Program-made: the position numbers and the translations under genes
The notes under the pieces: model-generated
Database searches by the model: none
Seen by the model: the letters and a program-made list of their open reading frames with translations, nothing else
Told to the model about the DNA's origin: nothing
NCBI GenBank assembly: GCA_016859345.1
Contig: CM029131.1
Location: 10,448,533 to 10,512,532, forward strand
Source: Istiophorus platypterus
Lineage: Eukaryota > Chordata > Actinopteri > Istiophoriformes > Istiophoridae
Direction of reading: 5' to 3'
DNA: 64,000 nucleotides
In this document: positions 35,104 through 44,905 of the stretch, piece after piece
Numbering within the stretch: position 1 is the stretch's first letter
Layout: each line of letters begins with the position of its first letter

Positions 35104-35274
35104 GGAGATGACCGCATGAAGCTTCCCAGCCCCAACGACAGCAAGTTCTTCCAGAGCCTTCTGGACGAAGAGGACCTGGACGACTTGATGGACGCAGAGG
35201 AGTATCTGGTGCCCCGGGGCTTCAACGTGGCCCCTCAGTCGTATACGACCAGGCCGCGGGTCGACTCCAACAGA
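35104..35274 (+). CDS. erbb4: erbb4 exon: proximal cytoplasmic tail
   Basis: 57 codons, phase 0 to phase 0, GDDRMKLPSP to RVDSNR, ending AGA|GTAAGG. It carries the acidic LLDEEDLDDLMDAEEYLVP segment, conserved in ERBB receptors, with the EEYLVP phosphotyrosine site. The end of the exon differs from mammals. Human NIPPPIYTSRARIDSNR contains a PPxY motif (PPIY) for WW-domain partners, whereas here it reads NVAPQSYTTRPRVDSNR, so the motif is lost while the tyrosine stays. In mammals the next exon can be the 48-nt CYT-1 exon; none is seen in the following intron. Confidence 0.96.
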
Positions 35275-36850
35275 GTAAGGATGCAGTAAACGCTGCCTGT
35301 CTGTCTGTCTAAAAACAGTATTTTTAAGCATAGAAATTAAGTAAAAATTAAACATTTCGGTGTGATAACACATAATATATCCTTGTATAAAAACTGTGAT
35401 ATCTACTAATTTGACTCTCACCTAAAAAACATAATATTTTTCCCTCTCTCTGCTTGTCCTCTAGCAGTGCTCAAGGTGGCTAAGAAACTTCCAATACACT
35501 GATGATTTCTCTCCGCTAATGGCCCCCCTCCATCATTTGTGTGGCTTAAACCTGGGCTCTTTATGCACCCCCCCCCCCCCCCCCCGCGGGCCCAATGTTT
35601 CATCGCTCAGGGCCCCACAGGCAAATAACAGGCGCTCTCTTAAAATGCGGGAGCCGTTTACTAATAGACAATGAGTTCCGGCCCGGCTGTTTGCTCTGCA
35701 GCAGGCGGCGCCGGCCTCCAGCCCACGGCTCCGCATCTTATGCACCTTAAACAGCCGCCCCCCCCGAACGACTTATCCCGTTCGCCGGCGGCTCTTTGTT
35801 TCCCCGACAAACGCGCACGTAGCCCCGGAAAATAAACACACACAGCGATGCATTCAGGGTCCCGCGCGCTCAAGGTCAACACCCACCCACCACCACCGCC
35901 ACCCCCCACCTCATGCATTGAAACTCTTTTGATTATGCAGTCAAAAGATTCCCCCATGCCCAGACAGGGAAAGGAAGTCATTCAGATCCATCGGCTGGCC
36001 GCCTCTGCCAAGGGAAGTTAGTTATTCAGGTTGCGCCGCTGCAGGCCCAGGCCGATACAGGCGATTATCTAATCTGGGCCGATTTGCTCTCACGCTCATA
36101 CTTGAAAAGGGGAGCGGATAATGACCGGCTTTGAAGAAGGGACGAACGGAGAAGTTTGGAGCAGGGGGAAGTTGATTGCAGTGTGTGGGGGAGGGTGGGT
36201 AGGTGGACGGATATAACCCCGGGACATATCCTTTTTTTTTTTTTTTTTGTTCCTTGTGTTTTGTTGCTCCGCTTCCTGTAATTGCCGCTGTGTTGCTAGC
36301 AGTTGGCAAGAGTGCAGAAGAGTAGGCCTGGGTTAAATAGCCCACGGCGAGTGGAGACAGCACCACAAGAAGCCCTTTGCTTCCTGTGTCATGTTTTGTA
36401 TTTTCTTGTGGGGTTTCTGTTCTTTTTTTTTTTCCTCCGTTTCGAGGTTCAGGCGTTTGAATCGTGGCTTTGTCTGGCTGCCCCTCGAGGCGGATGACTA
36501 CACCAGAAGAACTTTGTCTGAGAATTTTACCTTCAACACGCAGCCGCGCTGGTTTAAAAGTCACACTTCCTTTGCCAGAGGTGGCGTACAGCTGGTGTAA
36601 AACTCATACTTTATTATTTCTGGCATTCACACCCCCTGCACTTGCTGAACTATGGATGTTTTAGTTTGGCTTGTTTAACAACGTTGTTCCAGCTCTTCAG
36701 TCGACAAATAGCAGCACGGCGCCTTACAAAACGCGCTTCAGAGTTTCCGTAGAGGTTTCAGCCCCGTTGAGAGTCTCACCTTCCAATTACTGAGCTACAT
36801 CAGATTAACGTTTTTCTTGTCTCTCACCACAACCCCCCCTCTCGCCTCAG
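35275..36850 (+). other. erbb4 intron (1576 bp) where CYT-1 would be expected
   Basis: I read this intron for a 48-nt phase-0 exon encoding something like SEIGHSPPPAYTPMSG and found none. No PPxY-coding or YTPM-coding stretch flanked by AG and GT is present. It contains an 18-base C run (35568-35585), a poly-T tract (36231-36248) and otherwise unique sequence. Confidence 0.75.
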
Positions 36851-37136
36851 AACCAGTTCGGCTATCGGGACGGCGGCGTGAACCCCACGGAGGGCTCCGT
36901 GGCGGGCGCCCAGGCCTGTGCGAACCAGGAAGCGGCGGGCGGCCCGGCCCCGGCCCTGGAGGACCAGCGCTGCAACGGGAGCCTGCACAAAAAGGGCCTG
37001 GGCCAGAGCGCGGGAGAGGACAGCGGCGGGCAGAGGTACAGCGCCGACCCCACCATCTTCCTCGGGGAGAGGACTTCCAGAGGGGACACTGATGAAGACG
37101 GCTACATGACCCCCATGAAGGACAAGAGCTCCTCAG
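36851..37136 (+). CDS. erbb4: erbb4 exon: middle cytoplasmic tail
   Basis: 95 codons plus one base, NQFGYRDGGV to MKDKSSS, between GCCTCAG and TCAG|GTACTT. The ends match human ERBB4 (NQFVYRDGG, RYSADPTVF, DEEGYMTPMRDK). The centre is diverged and rich in Ala/Gly/Gln (about residues 17-60) and lacks the tyrosine of human VPYRAP. Retained tyrosines are FGYRDG, QRYSADP and DGYMTPM. The last is Y-M-T-P and so not a PI3K YxxM. The RCNGSLHK segment corresponds to human CCNGTLRK. Confidence 0.95.
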
Positions 37137-38252
37137 GTACTTCGACTGAGACCAAAAAGCGCAGTTAAGTCCTTTAAAATAAATGTCTTAGCCGCTGGAA
37201 TCATATAGTCGTTGCCCTGAGTGGAGTCGGGTTAATTGCGGCGCTCGTAACGAGTAGAACTGTTGAGAACTGCTTTACAGGAACTAAAGAGCCTGGAGTT
37301 CCCGGAGCCCCACGGGGCATTTTGTGACAAAGGTGCGTCTAGGAGCTCTGCTTAATCCCCAGAGCAGCGCAGACAGGGCCGAGCTTCCGAATAACCTCGG
37401 CTCGTCGTATTAATTTCTCACAAATCTGCGGAAACGCCGGCAGCACATTGCCACGGGGGGGAGAGTCCTGGATCATCTGTGGCCCAATCTCCCGTCAGAG
37501 GCACCATTTAGATGCAAAACGGGCGGGTCCTGTACGTGCCAGGACCGCCGGCGCCGGTGTAGCCCCCCCCGTTGTCTCTCCGCTCATTCACAGAGCAAAT
37601 GCGATCTTTTGTAGTGCGTTCCTTCTGTCATTTTGCCTGTTCATTCCATTCCGTTCCATTGATTGAAATTCCTGCTGAGTTTTGCGTCGACGGCGGGCGC
37701 GCGTGTGTGTGTGTGTGTGTGTGCGTGCGTGTGTGCGTGCACGTCTGTCCACCACTCCTGCAGTGTCATGCTTTTGCCTTTGATCATAATTCAGTCCATC
37801 AGCTCTGCTCTCGCACGGCCGTCTTTGATTTTCGAGCGGCTCAAAATATAACAAAGCCCGCAGCCAAAAAACGTGCATCTGATGCGATGTCAAGGAGTGG
37901 GAGAGCGGGGGAATCAATAGGCTTCGCACCCCCACTATTATGGCAGGGGTCACTTTGCTGGCATTTTTCACCCCCGGCAGATGGAGTTCCCGGTGCCAAA
38001 GAACTGCTGGCAAGTTGCCCGTAGTTCCTGCCATTATTGCCATTATCATCTCCATCTCCATCTTTTCTCCTCATTAGCAAGTGATCTCCTTTTTCTTACT
38101 GCTTTCAGTTTCCCTTTGTTTTCTCCTCTCTTGGTTTAACTCCCGCGGATCTTTTGTTTGTCGGTCTTTACTCTCTCATGACTTCCCTCTCTCTCTTTCT
38201 CCACACTCCTTCCCTCCCTCCCTCCCTCCCCTTTTTACGACCCGTGCCACAG
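37137..38252 (+). other. Last erbb4 intron (1116 bp)
   Basis: Contains a GT/GCGT repeat (about 37700-37740) and a C/T-rich region with (CCCT)n (38170-38235) before the acceptor CCACAG. The long open frame entering the final exon from 38081 is intron read-through in an open frame. Confidence 0.85.
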
Positions 38253-39088
38253 AATACCTGAATCCCATCGAGGAGAACCCGTTCGTCTCACGGCGTAAAA
38301 ATGGTGAGATCCACGCCCTGGACAACCCGGGCTACCACAGCACGCCCAACAGTCAGCCCAAAGGGGAGGACGAGTACATCAACGAGCCCCTCTACCTCAA
38401 CACCTTCCACAGCCCCGCGGAGCTGGGCCTGGAAGCCCTGAGGAGAAACGGCCTTCCCCTTCCCAGCCAGCCTCCTTCATCCATCTCAGCCCCGACCTCG
38501 GGCTCCCACCTCCCGCTCACCATCCAGACCAGCCTGCCCCACTACCCCCTCCCCGCGGCTCAGCCCTCTCCATCTGGCATGCCCTGCCACCACGGCCCGC
38601 CGACCCACGTCCTCCACGCCCACCACGCCGTCAAACCTGCGGGCCAGCCGAGCAATCCAGGCGGCGGCCCCGCCTCCCAGAGCCAAACGGGGGCCGCTGC
38701 CCAGTCCCAGGTGTGCCAGTCGGGGGCCCTGTCCACTTCGGCCACCGTCGGGCACGGCAGCCTGCCAGCCTACCAGAGCCACGGAACCGTGCACCCCGCC
38801 AGCATGCTGAAGCACGGAGGGCAGATGTCAGGTAAAGCCGGCGGGAAGAAGCTCAAGGTGACCTTTGACAATCCAGAATACTGGCAGCACAGCTTGCCTC
38901 CCAAGCCGTCCAGCCAGGTGGCTGCCGACGGCGCCCAGGCGGGTTCCAACGCCAAGCTCTTCTATAAGCAGAACGGACACATACGGCCGGCGGTGGCCGA
39001 GAACCCCGAGTACATGTCGGAGTTCTCCCTGAAACCTGGCGCCGTCCTGCCGCCTCCACCGTACCGACAGCGGAACACTGTGGTCTAG
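38253..39088 (+). CDS. erbb4: erbb4 terminal coding exon: distal tail with PDZ ligand
   Basis: Two bases complete a Glu codon, then 277 codons and TAG (39086-39088). It opens EYLNPIEENPFVSRRKNG, as in human. Retained phosphotyrosine-type motifs: DNPGYHS, DEYINEPLYLNTF (YxNx, Grb2-type), FDNPEYW and ENPEYMSEF (NPxY, Shc-type). It ends LPPPPYRQRNTVV, with one PPxY motif for WW domains (YAP, ITCH, NEDD4, WWOX in mammals) and a C-terminal TVV that binds PSD-95-type PDZ domains. Between LYLNTF and KVTFDNPEY lies a stretch of about 144 residues rich in Pro, Ser, His, Gln and Ala (38408-38840) where human has about 23. The human segments AEYLKNN and HPDYLQEYSTK are absent, losing three tyrosines. 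The rest aligns well, so the insertion is probably real coding sequence. Confidence 0.96.
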
Positions 39089-40009
39089 GTCGTTCCACTT
39101 GACAGACGTTCCCCGACCTGACTCCAGCCTCCAACAACCCCGACATCCTCTCTCCGGTTCCGCCGTCCCACACCTGCAGAGGGGGGCGGGGGGCGGACGC
39201 GGCCGGAGACGCCCCTTTTCAAATCGCGCGCCATCTGCTGTAGAGTGTAGCGACATCCGACGGAGGCGGGCCGAAGCCTGGACCAAGCGGACCCCGATTC
39301 AGACCCACGCACCTTCACTTTGTCCAACCCCAGTCCATTTCCGTTCTGTAGATAGCGGCCGCGCTCCGGGTCACCGAGGACGTGAGGGTCACGGGAGCCT
39401 TTTGGCGACGTGACGTACGACTGTCGCCGACGACAGGCGACGTCAAACAAGTTGGATTCAGCCGGGGACCCGAACTCACTGCCAGCCACTGCGGTGTCAG
39501 ATTCACGGGAGGAACACGGTGTTTTATTATGTTTTCTCCTTTTTTTTTGTTGTTTTCCAGTGTAAAGGTTCCCGAGGATGAACAATATTCTGCGTAGGGT
39601 TTTCTGAAATGAGCAAACATGAAAAGCAAACACGCTCCGTTAGATGTCAAGATGTCTGGAGTTGCGAATGGGGCCTTGCAGAGAGAGAGACAGAAACACG
39701 AGGAGCGGGAATAAAAAAAGAAGAAAGGGACTGAGAGATTTAGTCAGGAGAACGACTTTGGGAACCGTGAAAGACGAAAGCGCAGAGAGCTGATCACATT
39801 CGGTCCTTTTGCCCACAGGACTACGCTGTACGTTCTCGAACTCGCGAAGCTCATATCATCTTTCTGCGGTACCTGTGATGCTGTGACGGCCGAAACCACG
39901 GCGATCTCGCCCCCCACACCGGTAGTTCGACCACGGACTTTTACCGCCCCCCCCCCAAAACACACAGATCGACTGACCGATCAAAAAACGGCTTTTTTTT
40001 CTCACAACC

Positions 40010-40015
40010 AATAAA
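40010..40015 (+). terminator. Candidate proximal poly(A) signal AATAAA
   Basis: AATAAA 920 bp after the stop, followed by ATTCACTGTAAAAAAATTTT and two copies of TATACACTGGTT. The downstream GT-rich element is weaker than at the distal site. Confidence 0.35.
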
Positions 40016-40401
40016 TATTCACTGTAAAAAAATTTTTTCTATACACTGGTTGCAGTGCTGAAAAAGGTTGATTTTTATACACTGGTTTTCCCATTCAGAT
40101 CATGAAGCTGCGTTAGTTGGGTATAGAGTGTCGTAAGAGTGTGTGTGTGTGTGGGGGAGGGGGGTAGTTATGGAAATTACTGCATCTGCTGAATAGTGCG
40201 GTAAGACCATCCATGAAGCAGCTGAACTCAAAATGGTGATCACAGAGAGAGAGCGAGGGAGAAGTAGAGAGAGAGAGAGAGAGAGACAGAAAAAATCTAC
40301 AGAGAGGAGGGAAAGTTCGTACGAGCCGCCTAATGAAGACCTCAAGGAATGATCAAGACAGCACCAGCCGAGCGCAGAAAGAAAAAAACACAACAGGCTA
40401 C

Positions 40402-40402
<1 letters not shown>

Positions 40403-40432
<30 letters not shown>

Positions 40433-40437
40433 GTGTG
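40403..40437 (+). repeat. (GT)n microsatellite in the 3'UTR
   Basis: GT repeat with one GCGT interruption. Confidence 0.9.
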
Positions 40438-41755
40438 TTTGGAGTGTATTCATTCACTTGTTAGCGGCTGGTTCGGGCCCCACAGGGGAAGAACAGCAAT
40501 GCGGTAGAAAGCCGGCGATGACGGGGGCCGACGGCCAGAAAATATAAAAAATTAAGAGAAAAAGCTCCGGTACGTTCGGCGCCGGGCCCGAGCCAAAAGG
40601 GCCCGGCACGACCGCCGTCCGGCGGGGAGGTTTCATCATCGCCGGCTGGGATCAGAGGGCTCGACGGGCGGCCGAACGTTCCGCGGCCAAGTTCCGCTCC
40701 CGTGTCCGTCCTTGTCTTTGCGATCTGCCGTAACGATTTGCTCGATTTGCTCGGCCCCCTCCAAGATGGCGGCGCTCGAGTTTACACCACTACGTGATAC
40801 AACTTACAACATAGATGACGACCACATCTGTGTTCTCGTTAGACGGACTTCTAACCAAATGTAAAACAGTAATAGTTCTGCCAGTTTGGCTGTCAGAGGC
40901 CGAATTGTTTGAAATTTTGAAGGATCTTATCATCCAGAGGTCAAAACTTGACAAACTACTAACCTACCAAACTTTTCAGCTAGAAACTTAGTTCATATGC
41001 AGCTAATTTGCTATGGCGAGTGTGTTCTGTGCTTATGTTTCCTATCAAAATAGCGAGGAAACGTCAATCACACTGTGGCAAGTTGCAAAACGCCGTTAGC
41101 GAACATTTTCACCAACCACGTATTTCACTGGTTTCCATTGTAATCTCAAACCTTTTGATCGCGTATCTGCTTGTGGAAACCGTGTAAAGCTGGTTGCGGT
41201 TGGGGAAAGATAACGTCTGGCGCGTTTATGGGTACGGCCCGCGAACAATTGCGATTTCGTGCCACGACGTAAACGATATAGCCTAAGTTCGCGGAGATTT
41301 GGGTCGAACCTACATCTGTCGTCTTCTCAGTCGCTCGTCAAAGTTGCTAAAAGGTTTTTTTTGTTCGTTTTTTCGTTTCTTTTACAGTAGCCTTCCTTGA
41401 GTCACCATAGAGCCAAGTGTCAGTTCACATCTAAGAGATTATAAAGTCCTTTCTTTTCTCCAGTGCAGCTGTAACTCTTTAATTTTGCACTTTTCCCGAC
41501 ACTGGATTAAAAATGAACGCAGAGTTTCGGATCCAGTCGGTCTCCCCTCGGCCCGGAGTGATACCAGAAGCGTCCTGGCCCAGTTCTGCCCTTCAGACTG
41601 CCGATAGGGCACCGATTGCCCCTTTGCTCTCCAGGGAAAGGCTCCAACCCTCAGTATCGATGCCTGCGCAGGCAAACTGCCAGTCAGTGCTGCTGGAAGC
41701 GCCCTGTGTTAAAGCCGTTATTTCTTCCGCCAAGCCATACAGAACAAGTGTGTGT

Positions 41756-41806
41756 GGTTGTGTGTGTGTGCGTTTGTTTGTGTGTGTGTGTGTGTGTGTG
41801 TGTGGG
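41756..41806 (+). repeat. Interrupted (GT)n repeat in the 3'UTR
   Basis: GT repeat with GCGTTTGTTTGTG interruptions. If the long UTR is used, this becomes a (UG)n element in the mRNA. Confidence 0.88.
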
Positions 41807-44567
41807 GCAAAAACGTGGAGCTCGCCAAACTTAGAAGCTCAAGACGAACACTGTGCAATGGTCGTCACCGGCCCTCGCAGCATCTCGCTTGAATCACACC
41901 TTAGTTTCCGTGAATATGAACAAAATACTGTCTCTCCTGAAACCTTAAGCAAAACGGACTTATCCCGGACGTTCTCTGCAGAACATTAGAACGCAGCTCT
42001 GTCACCGCTTCAACAGCTTTTCGTCGCTGTGCCGCGGCGGAGCCCCTGTCCGAGCTGTTTTCTTGGGTAGGGTATTTATTTTGTGTTTCTTTGTACGAAA
42101 GTGTTCATCCGAGTGTATTCACACCAAGCTGTGTATAACCCCCCCCCAGCCCGCCCCCCCGTGGAGCGCTTTGATCAAACTCGTGGGTTAGAAAGAAAGG
42201 ATTTCCATCCTTCATCACTGAAATATTCAACGTGTTTATCCGTTCGTTTACCGCCCCGCAAAGCAAAAGTCAGAGGCTGGTAGCGCGTCCAGGAGATCGT
42301 GAAGAAAACACATTTTAGGTGGTACTGACAAGCTTCAAGAATGTCCTTGTTTCCCTGTGTTTTTTATTATTTTTTTTCGCCTTCAAACAGTATTTATAAT
42401 GCTGCTTTGATGATATCATGATTATTTGATGAAGGAGTATTTTATAGTCCCTTTTGGAGCGATAATTCAATGAAATAGAGACAGCATTTAATATCAATGT
42501 GAAATATTTATAGCGTGTTTGAGCTTGTTTATACTGAGCGATGGAAACGACTGCCAGATCTGGGTTTCAAGATGGGGGGGGGCAAACCAGAAAGGGCGAC
42601 GGTGGTGAAAAAGAAAAACACATGCCTTGCTTTCGTCTCCATTCGCCCTAAATTATGCCGCGGACCGGGGCGAAGTATGCGTTTGAATCAGGAAGCCACC
42701 GGAACGCCGAAGGGGACGAGCGGCCCAGCGTCTTCCCGGGAGGACTCCGGCGTCTCCGAGAGGCTCCGCGACCCCTTTGCTTCCCACGGGAAACCGAAAA
42801 GTGAGAAAACCTGCCCCTACCTTAAGATCCGACTTCGTCAAGTGTTGTTTTTGTCTTCCTTGCTTTTTTTTATTTTTTAAGTTGTTTTCTTTTCCTACAT
42901 GCCATCGTTGTTTAGTTGTTTTTCATCCCCCACTCTCCCTGCAGAGTAATTTCTCATTTCTTGTTTTTCCTGGGAGTTGGGCTGTGTTACCTGCTGCTAT
43001 CCGTCTCAGCCCCCCGGAACGCTCTCGTGGCTCATGGCAGCTCAAGAACACGCCTTGTTAACCGGCGTTTAAGGCTGATCATCCCTGTTGTTATCGTTGT
43101 TTTTCTACTTTCACCCTTTCCCTCCCAGCCAGGGTGCAGAGGCATGTAGCCGTGATGTAATGAAGTGAATCCTTCGATATTTCATCCTCAGCTACCACAT
43201 AGGCTGTATAGTCCAGTATCACCTTGCATGGTACCCAAAGTGAGTGTTTTACTGTCCTCCACCTTTGTATCTCTTCATTGATTAAAATATTATATTCTAC
43301 TATTATTATTATAATTTCTGTCCAGGGATTGGACAGCATGGGAGGAAATAACAATATTTTTACTGAAATCAGTAGCACAAACTGGGAATCCTTATTTCTG
43401 GAATCTTTCATGGGATTTTTTTTTTTTTTTTTTTGTGTATAGTACCTGACATAGTTTTTTAATACTGACTCTTTGTTTTGGTTTTCTTATCAAGTATGTT
43501 TCTCTTCAAGGAAAAAGACTTGAATCTGTATGATTATTTTCTCCCCCCACTAATGTGTTGGTTACTGTACGTTATTCACCCTCCTAGCTGCAGTCTTTAG
43601 GTCTTCGCATCTTAATTGCACAAATCATCGCCCAAGAGTGGATGTTCGTTCATTTCTTGTGTTCAAACGATGGAATCAGTATAAATGTACAGAGTCTTTT
43701 GGGGTTTCCTCCAAAATTTATCTAACACACTTCAACAACAAAATGTGAATAGTATTTTTATAAAGCACTGAAATGGCCAACGTGGTGAATTTGTAAATAA
43801 GGAGGCATTGCTTTGAATTTATATGGTCTTCACTCCAACTGCTGTTTTCCCGCTTATAATGACTTGTACAAAAAAAAAAAAAAGGAGCGGTGCATATTTG
43901 CCTCACGTGAGTGTTACCTTTTGACCGATGGGGATTTTGATTTGAAAAGTGCTTGTTTCTCATGTGAATCTCTGTTTCGGTGGCTTTGTGGCTGTCCTCA
44001 CCTCATGTTTCGGTTTGGGTGAACACTAAAAGCGGCGATGGAGGCGGCGGCGGCGGTGGCGGCAGGATGGGGGGGTTGCTGTTCAGTTCACCTTGTATCC
44101 CTGTTTCGCTTCCCCACGCCTGCCGCATCTCATCTGTCTCTTGGAAATGAGAGCAACCCGGTACAAGCGAACGAGCGTTTCTTCTTCTTTATCTCTTTCT
44201 AGTTGCCATAAAACCTAAAAAAACAAAAAACAAAACAGTGCTGCCAGCTAACCTTGACCTCGGTGCCCCCCCCCCCACTTACTTTCTACCGGAAATATTA
44301 CTGAGCCAAGTCTGACCCCCTCCGCCTCTTCACAATACAACCTGTTTTTCACTCAATTTCCCTATTTGCTTTGCATGCATTTTAGAGGAGGCATGGTAGA
44401 GAGATGGCGTTATCGGTAGCTCCTCACCTACGTTAGCTCTCCATACTTTCCCCGTGACCCCTTTATCTATCTCTCTGAGTTCTATACCCAAAGCTTTATA
44501 TCATAGAAATACCGTTCCTCATGTTTGTTACATGAATCTGTCAAAAGTATATTTTTAATTTAATATA

Positions 44568-44573
44568 AATAAA
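44568..44573 (+). terminator. Candidate distal poly(A) signal AATAAA
   Basis: AATAAAGATTGATTCAG is followed within about 20-60 bases by GTTGCTGTGGTTTGGTGATGG and TTTTTGTGCATCTGTTGTGTG, a classic GT/T-rich downstream element. This is the best transcript end for erbb4 in the window. Confidence 0.6.
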
Positions 44574-44794
44574 GATTGATTCAGTATATGTTGCTGTGGT
44601 TTGGTGATGGTTTTTGTGCATCTGTTGTGTGTCTTACAGCTTAAAAAAAAACAACAAAAAAGAAAACACCCTCTAATGCTCAAGACGGGTAGTTGAAATG
44701 GAGGAGATGCGAAAAGATTTGCAAAGCAATTTTGGAGGAAATGTAATATCTGATATGTAAAAAAAAAAAAATCACATTAAGAACTGCCACATAA

Positions 44795-44905
44795 GTCTAA
44801 CCCTGGTAAGGAGTTTGTGTCTTGCTCAAAGACACTTGGGCAAGGGAGTCCTGAACTCGTGAACCCAGAATCGGCCCGGTCGACACGCCGTTCCACTGCC
44901 CGCAA
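44795..44905 (+). repeat. Degenerate fish interspersed repeat (CTTGCTCAAAGACACTTGGG type)
   Basis: GTGTCTTGCTCAAAGACACT followed by GGGCAAGGGAG, GAACCCAGAATC and a terminal CACGCCGTTCCACTGCCCGC segment resembles a dispersed fish repeat whose consensus reads roughly CTTGCTCAAGGGCAC...GAACC. It is diverged and may run antisense. Recognition is from memory. Confidence 0.4.

Larger units (their letters stand above)
736..44600 (+). other. erbb4: erbb4 gene, 3' half (transmembrane exon to poly(A) site)
   Basis: This is the transcription unit of an ERBB4 (HER4) neuregulin receptor tyrosine kinase, a single-pass plasma-membrane protein. Eleven exons with GT donors and AG acceptors join in frame (133+123+99+186+156+76+147+98+171+286+836 nt), giving about 769 residues plus a stop. 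From the same transmembrane residue, human ERBB4 has about 659 residues (CYT-1) or 643 (CYT-2), so this protein is about 110-125 longer, mostly from one insertion in the last exon. ERBB4 rather than EGFR, ERBB2 or ERBB3 is indicated by the near-identical kinase domain, the juxtamembrane KSIKKKRALRRF, the DDRMKLPSPNDSKFF segment and the C-terminal PPPPYRQRNTVV. Introns are 7963, 880, 5040, 14742, 1465, 232, 2820, 208, 1576 and 1116 bp. The 5' half lies outside the window. Which teleost paralogue this is cannot be decided here. Confidence 0.95.
39089..44600 (+). other. Probable erbb4 3' untranslated region
   Basis: No stop-to-next-gene feature interrupts this stretch, and a strong poly(A) signal closes it. 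It contains GT arrays (40403-40437, 41756-41806), a 120-codon chance frame at 42515-42880, and AT-rich unique sequence at 43150-44580 that looks like typical UTR. A Pumilio-type element, TGTAAATA, lies at 43792-43799. A proximal AATAAA at 40010-40015 could give a short 0.95-kb UTR. The length is inferred from signals only. Confidence 0.55.

Noticed and set aside
38081..38252. Methionine-initiated start of a 335-codon frame, MISFFLLL..., possible signal peptide
   Set aside because: This is the polypyrimidine-rich 3' end of the last intron; the CCACAG acceptor at 38252 and phase agreement with the previous exon show the true coding start of the exon.
42515..42880. 121-codon frame in the 3'UTR region
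   Set aside because: No homology recognised and located between the erbb4 stop and its poly(A) signal; likely chance.
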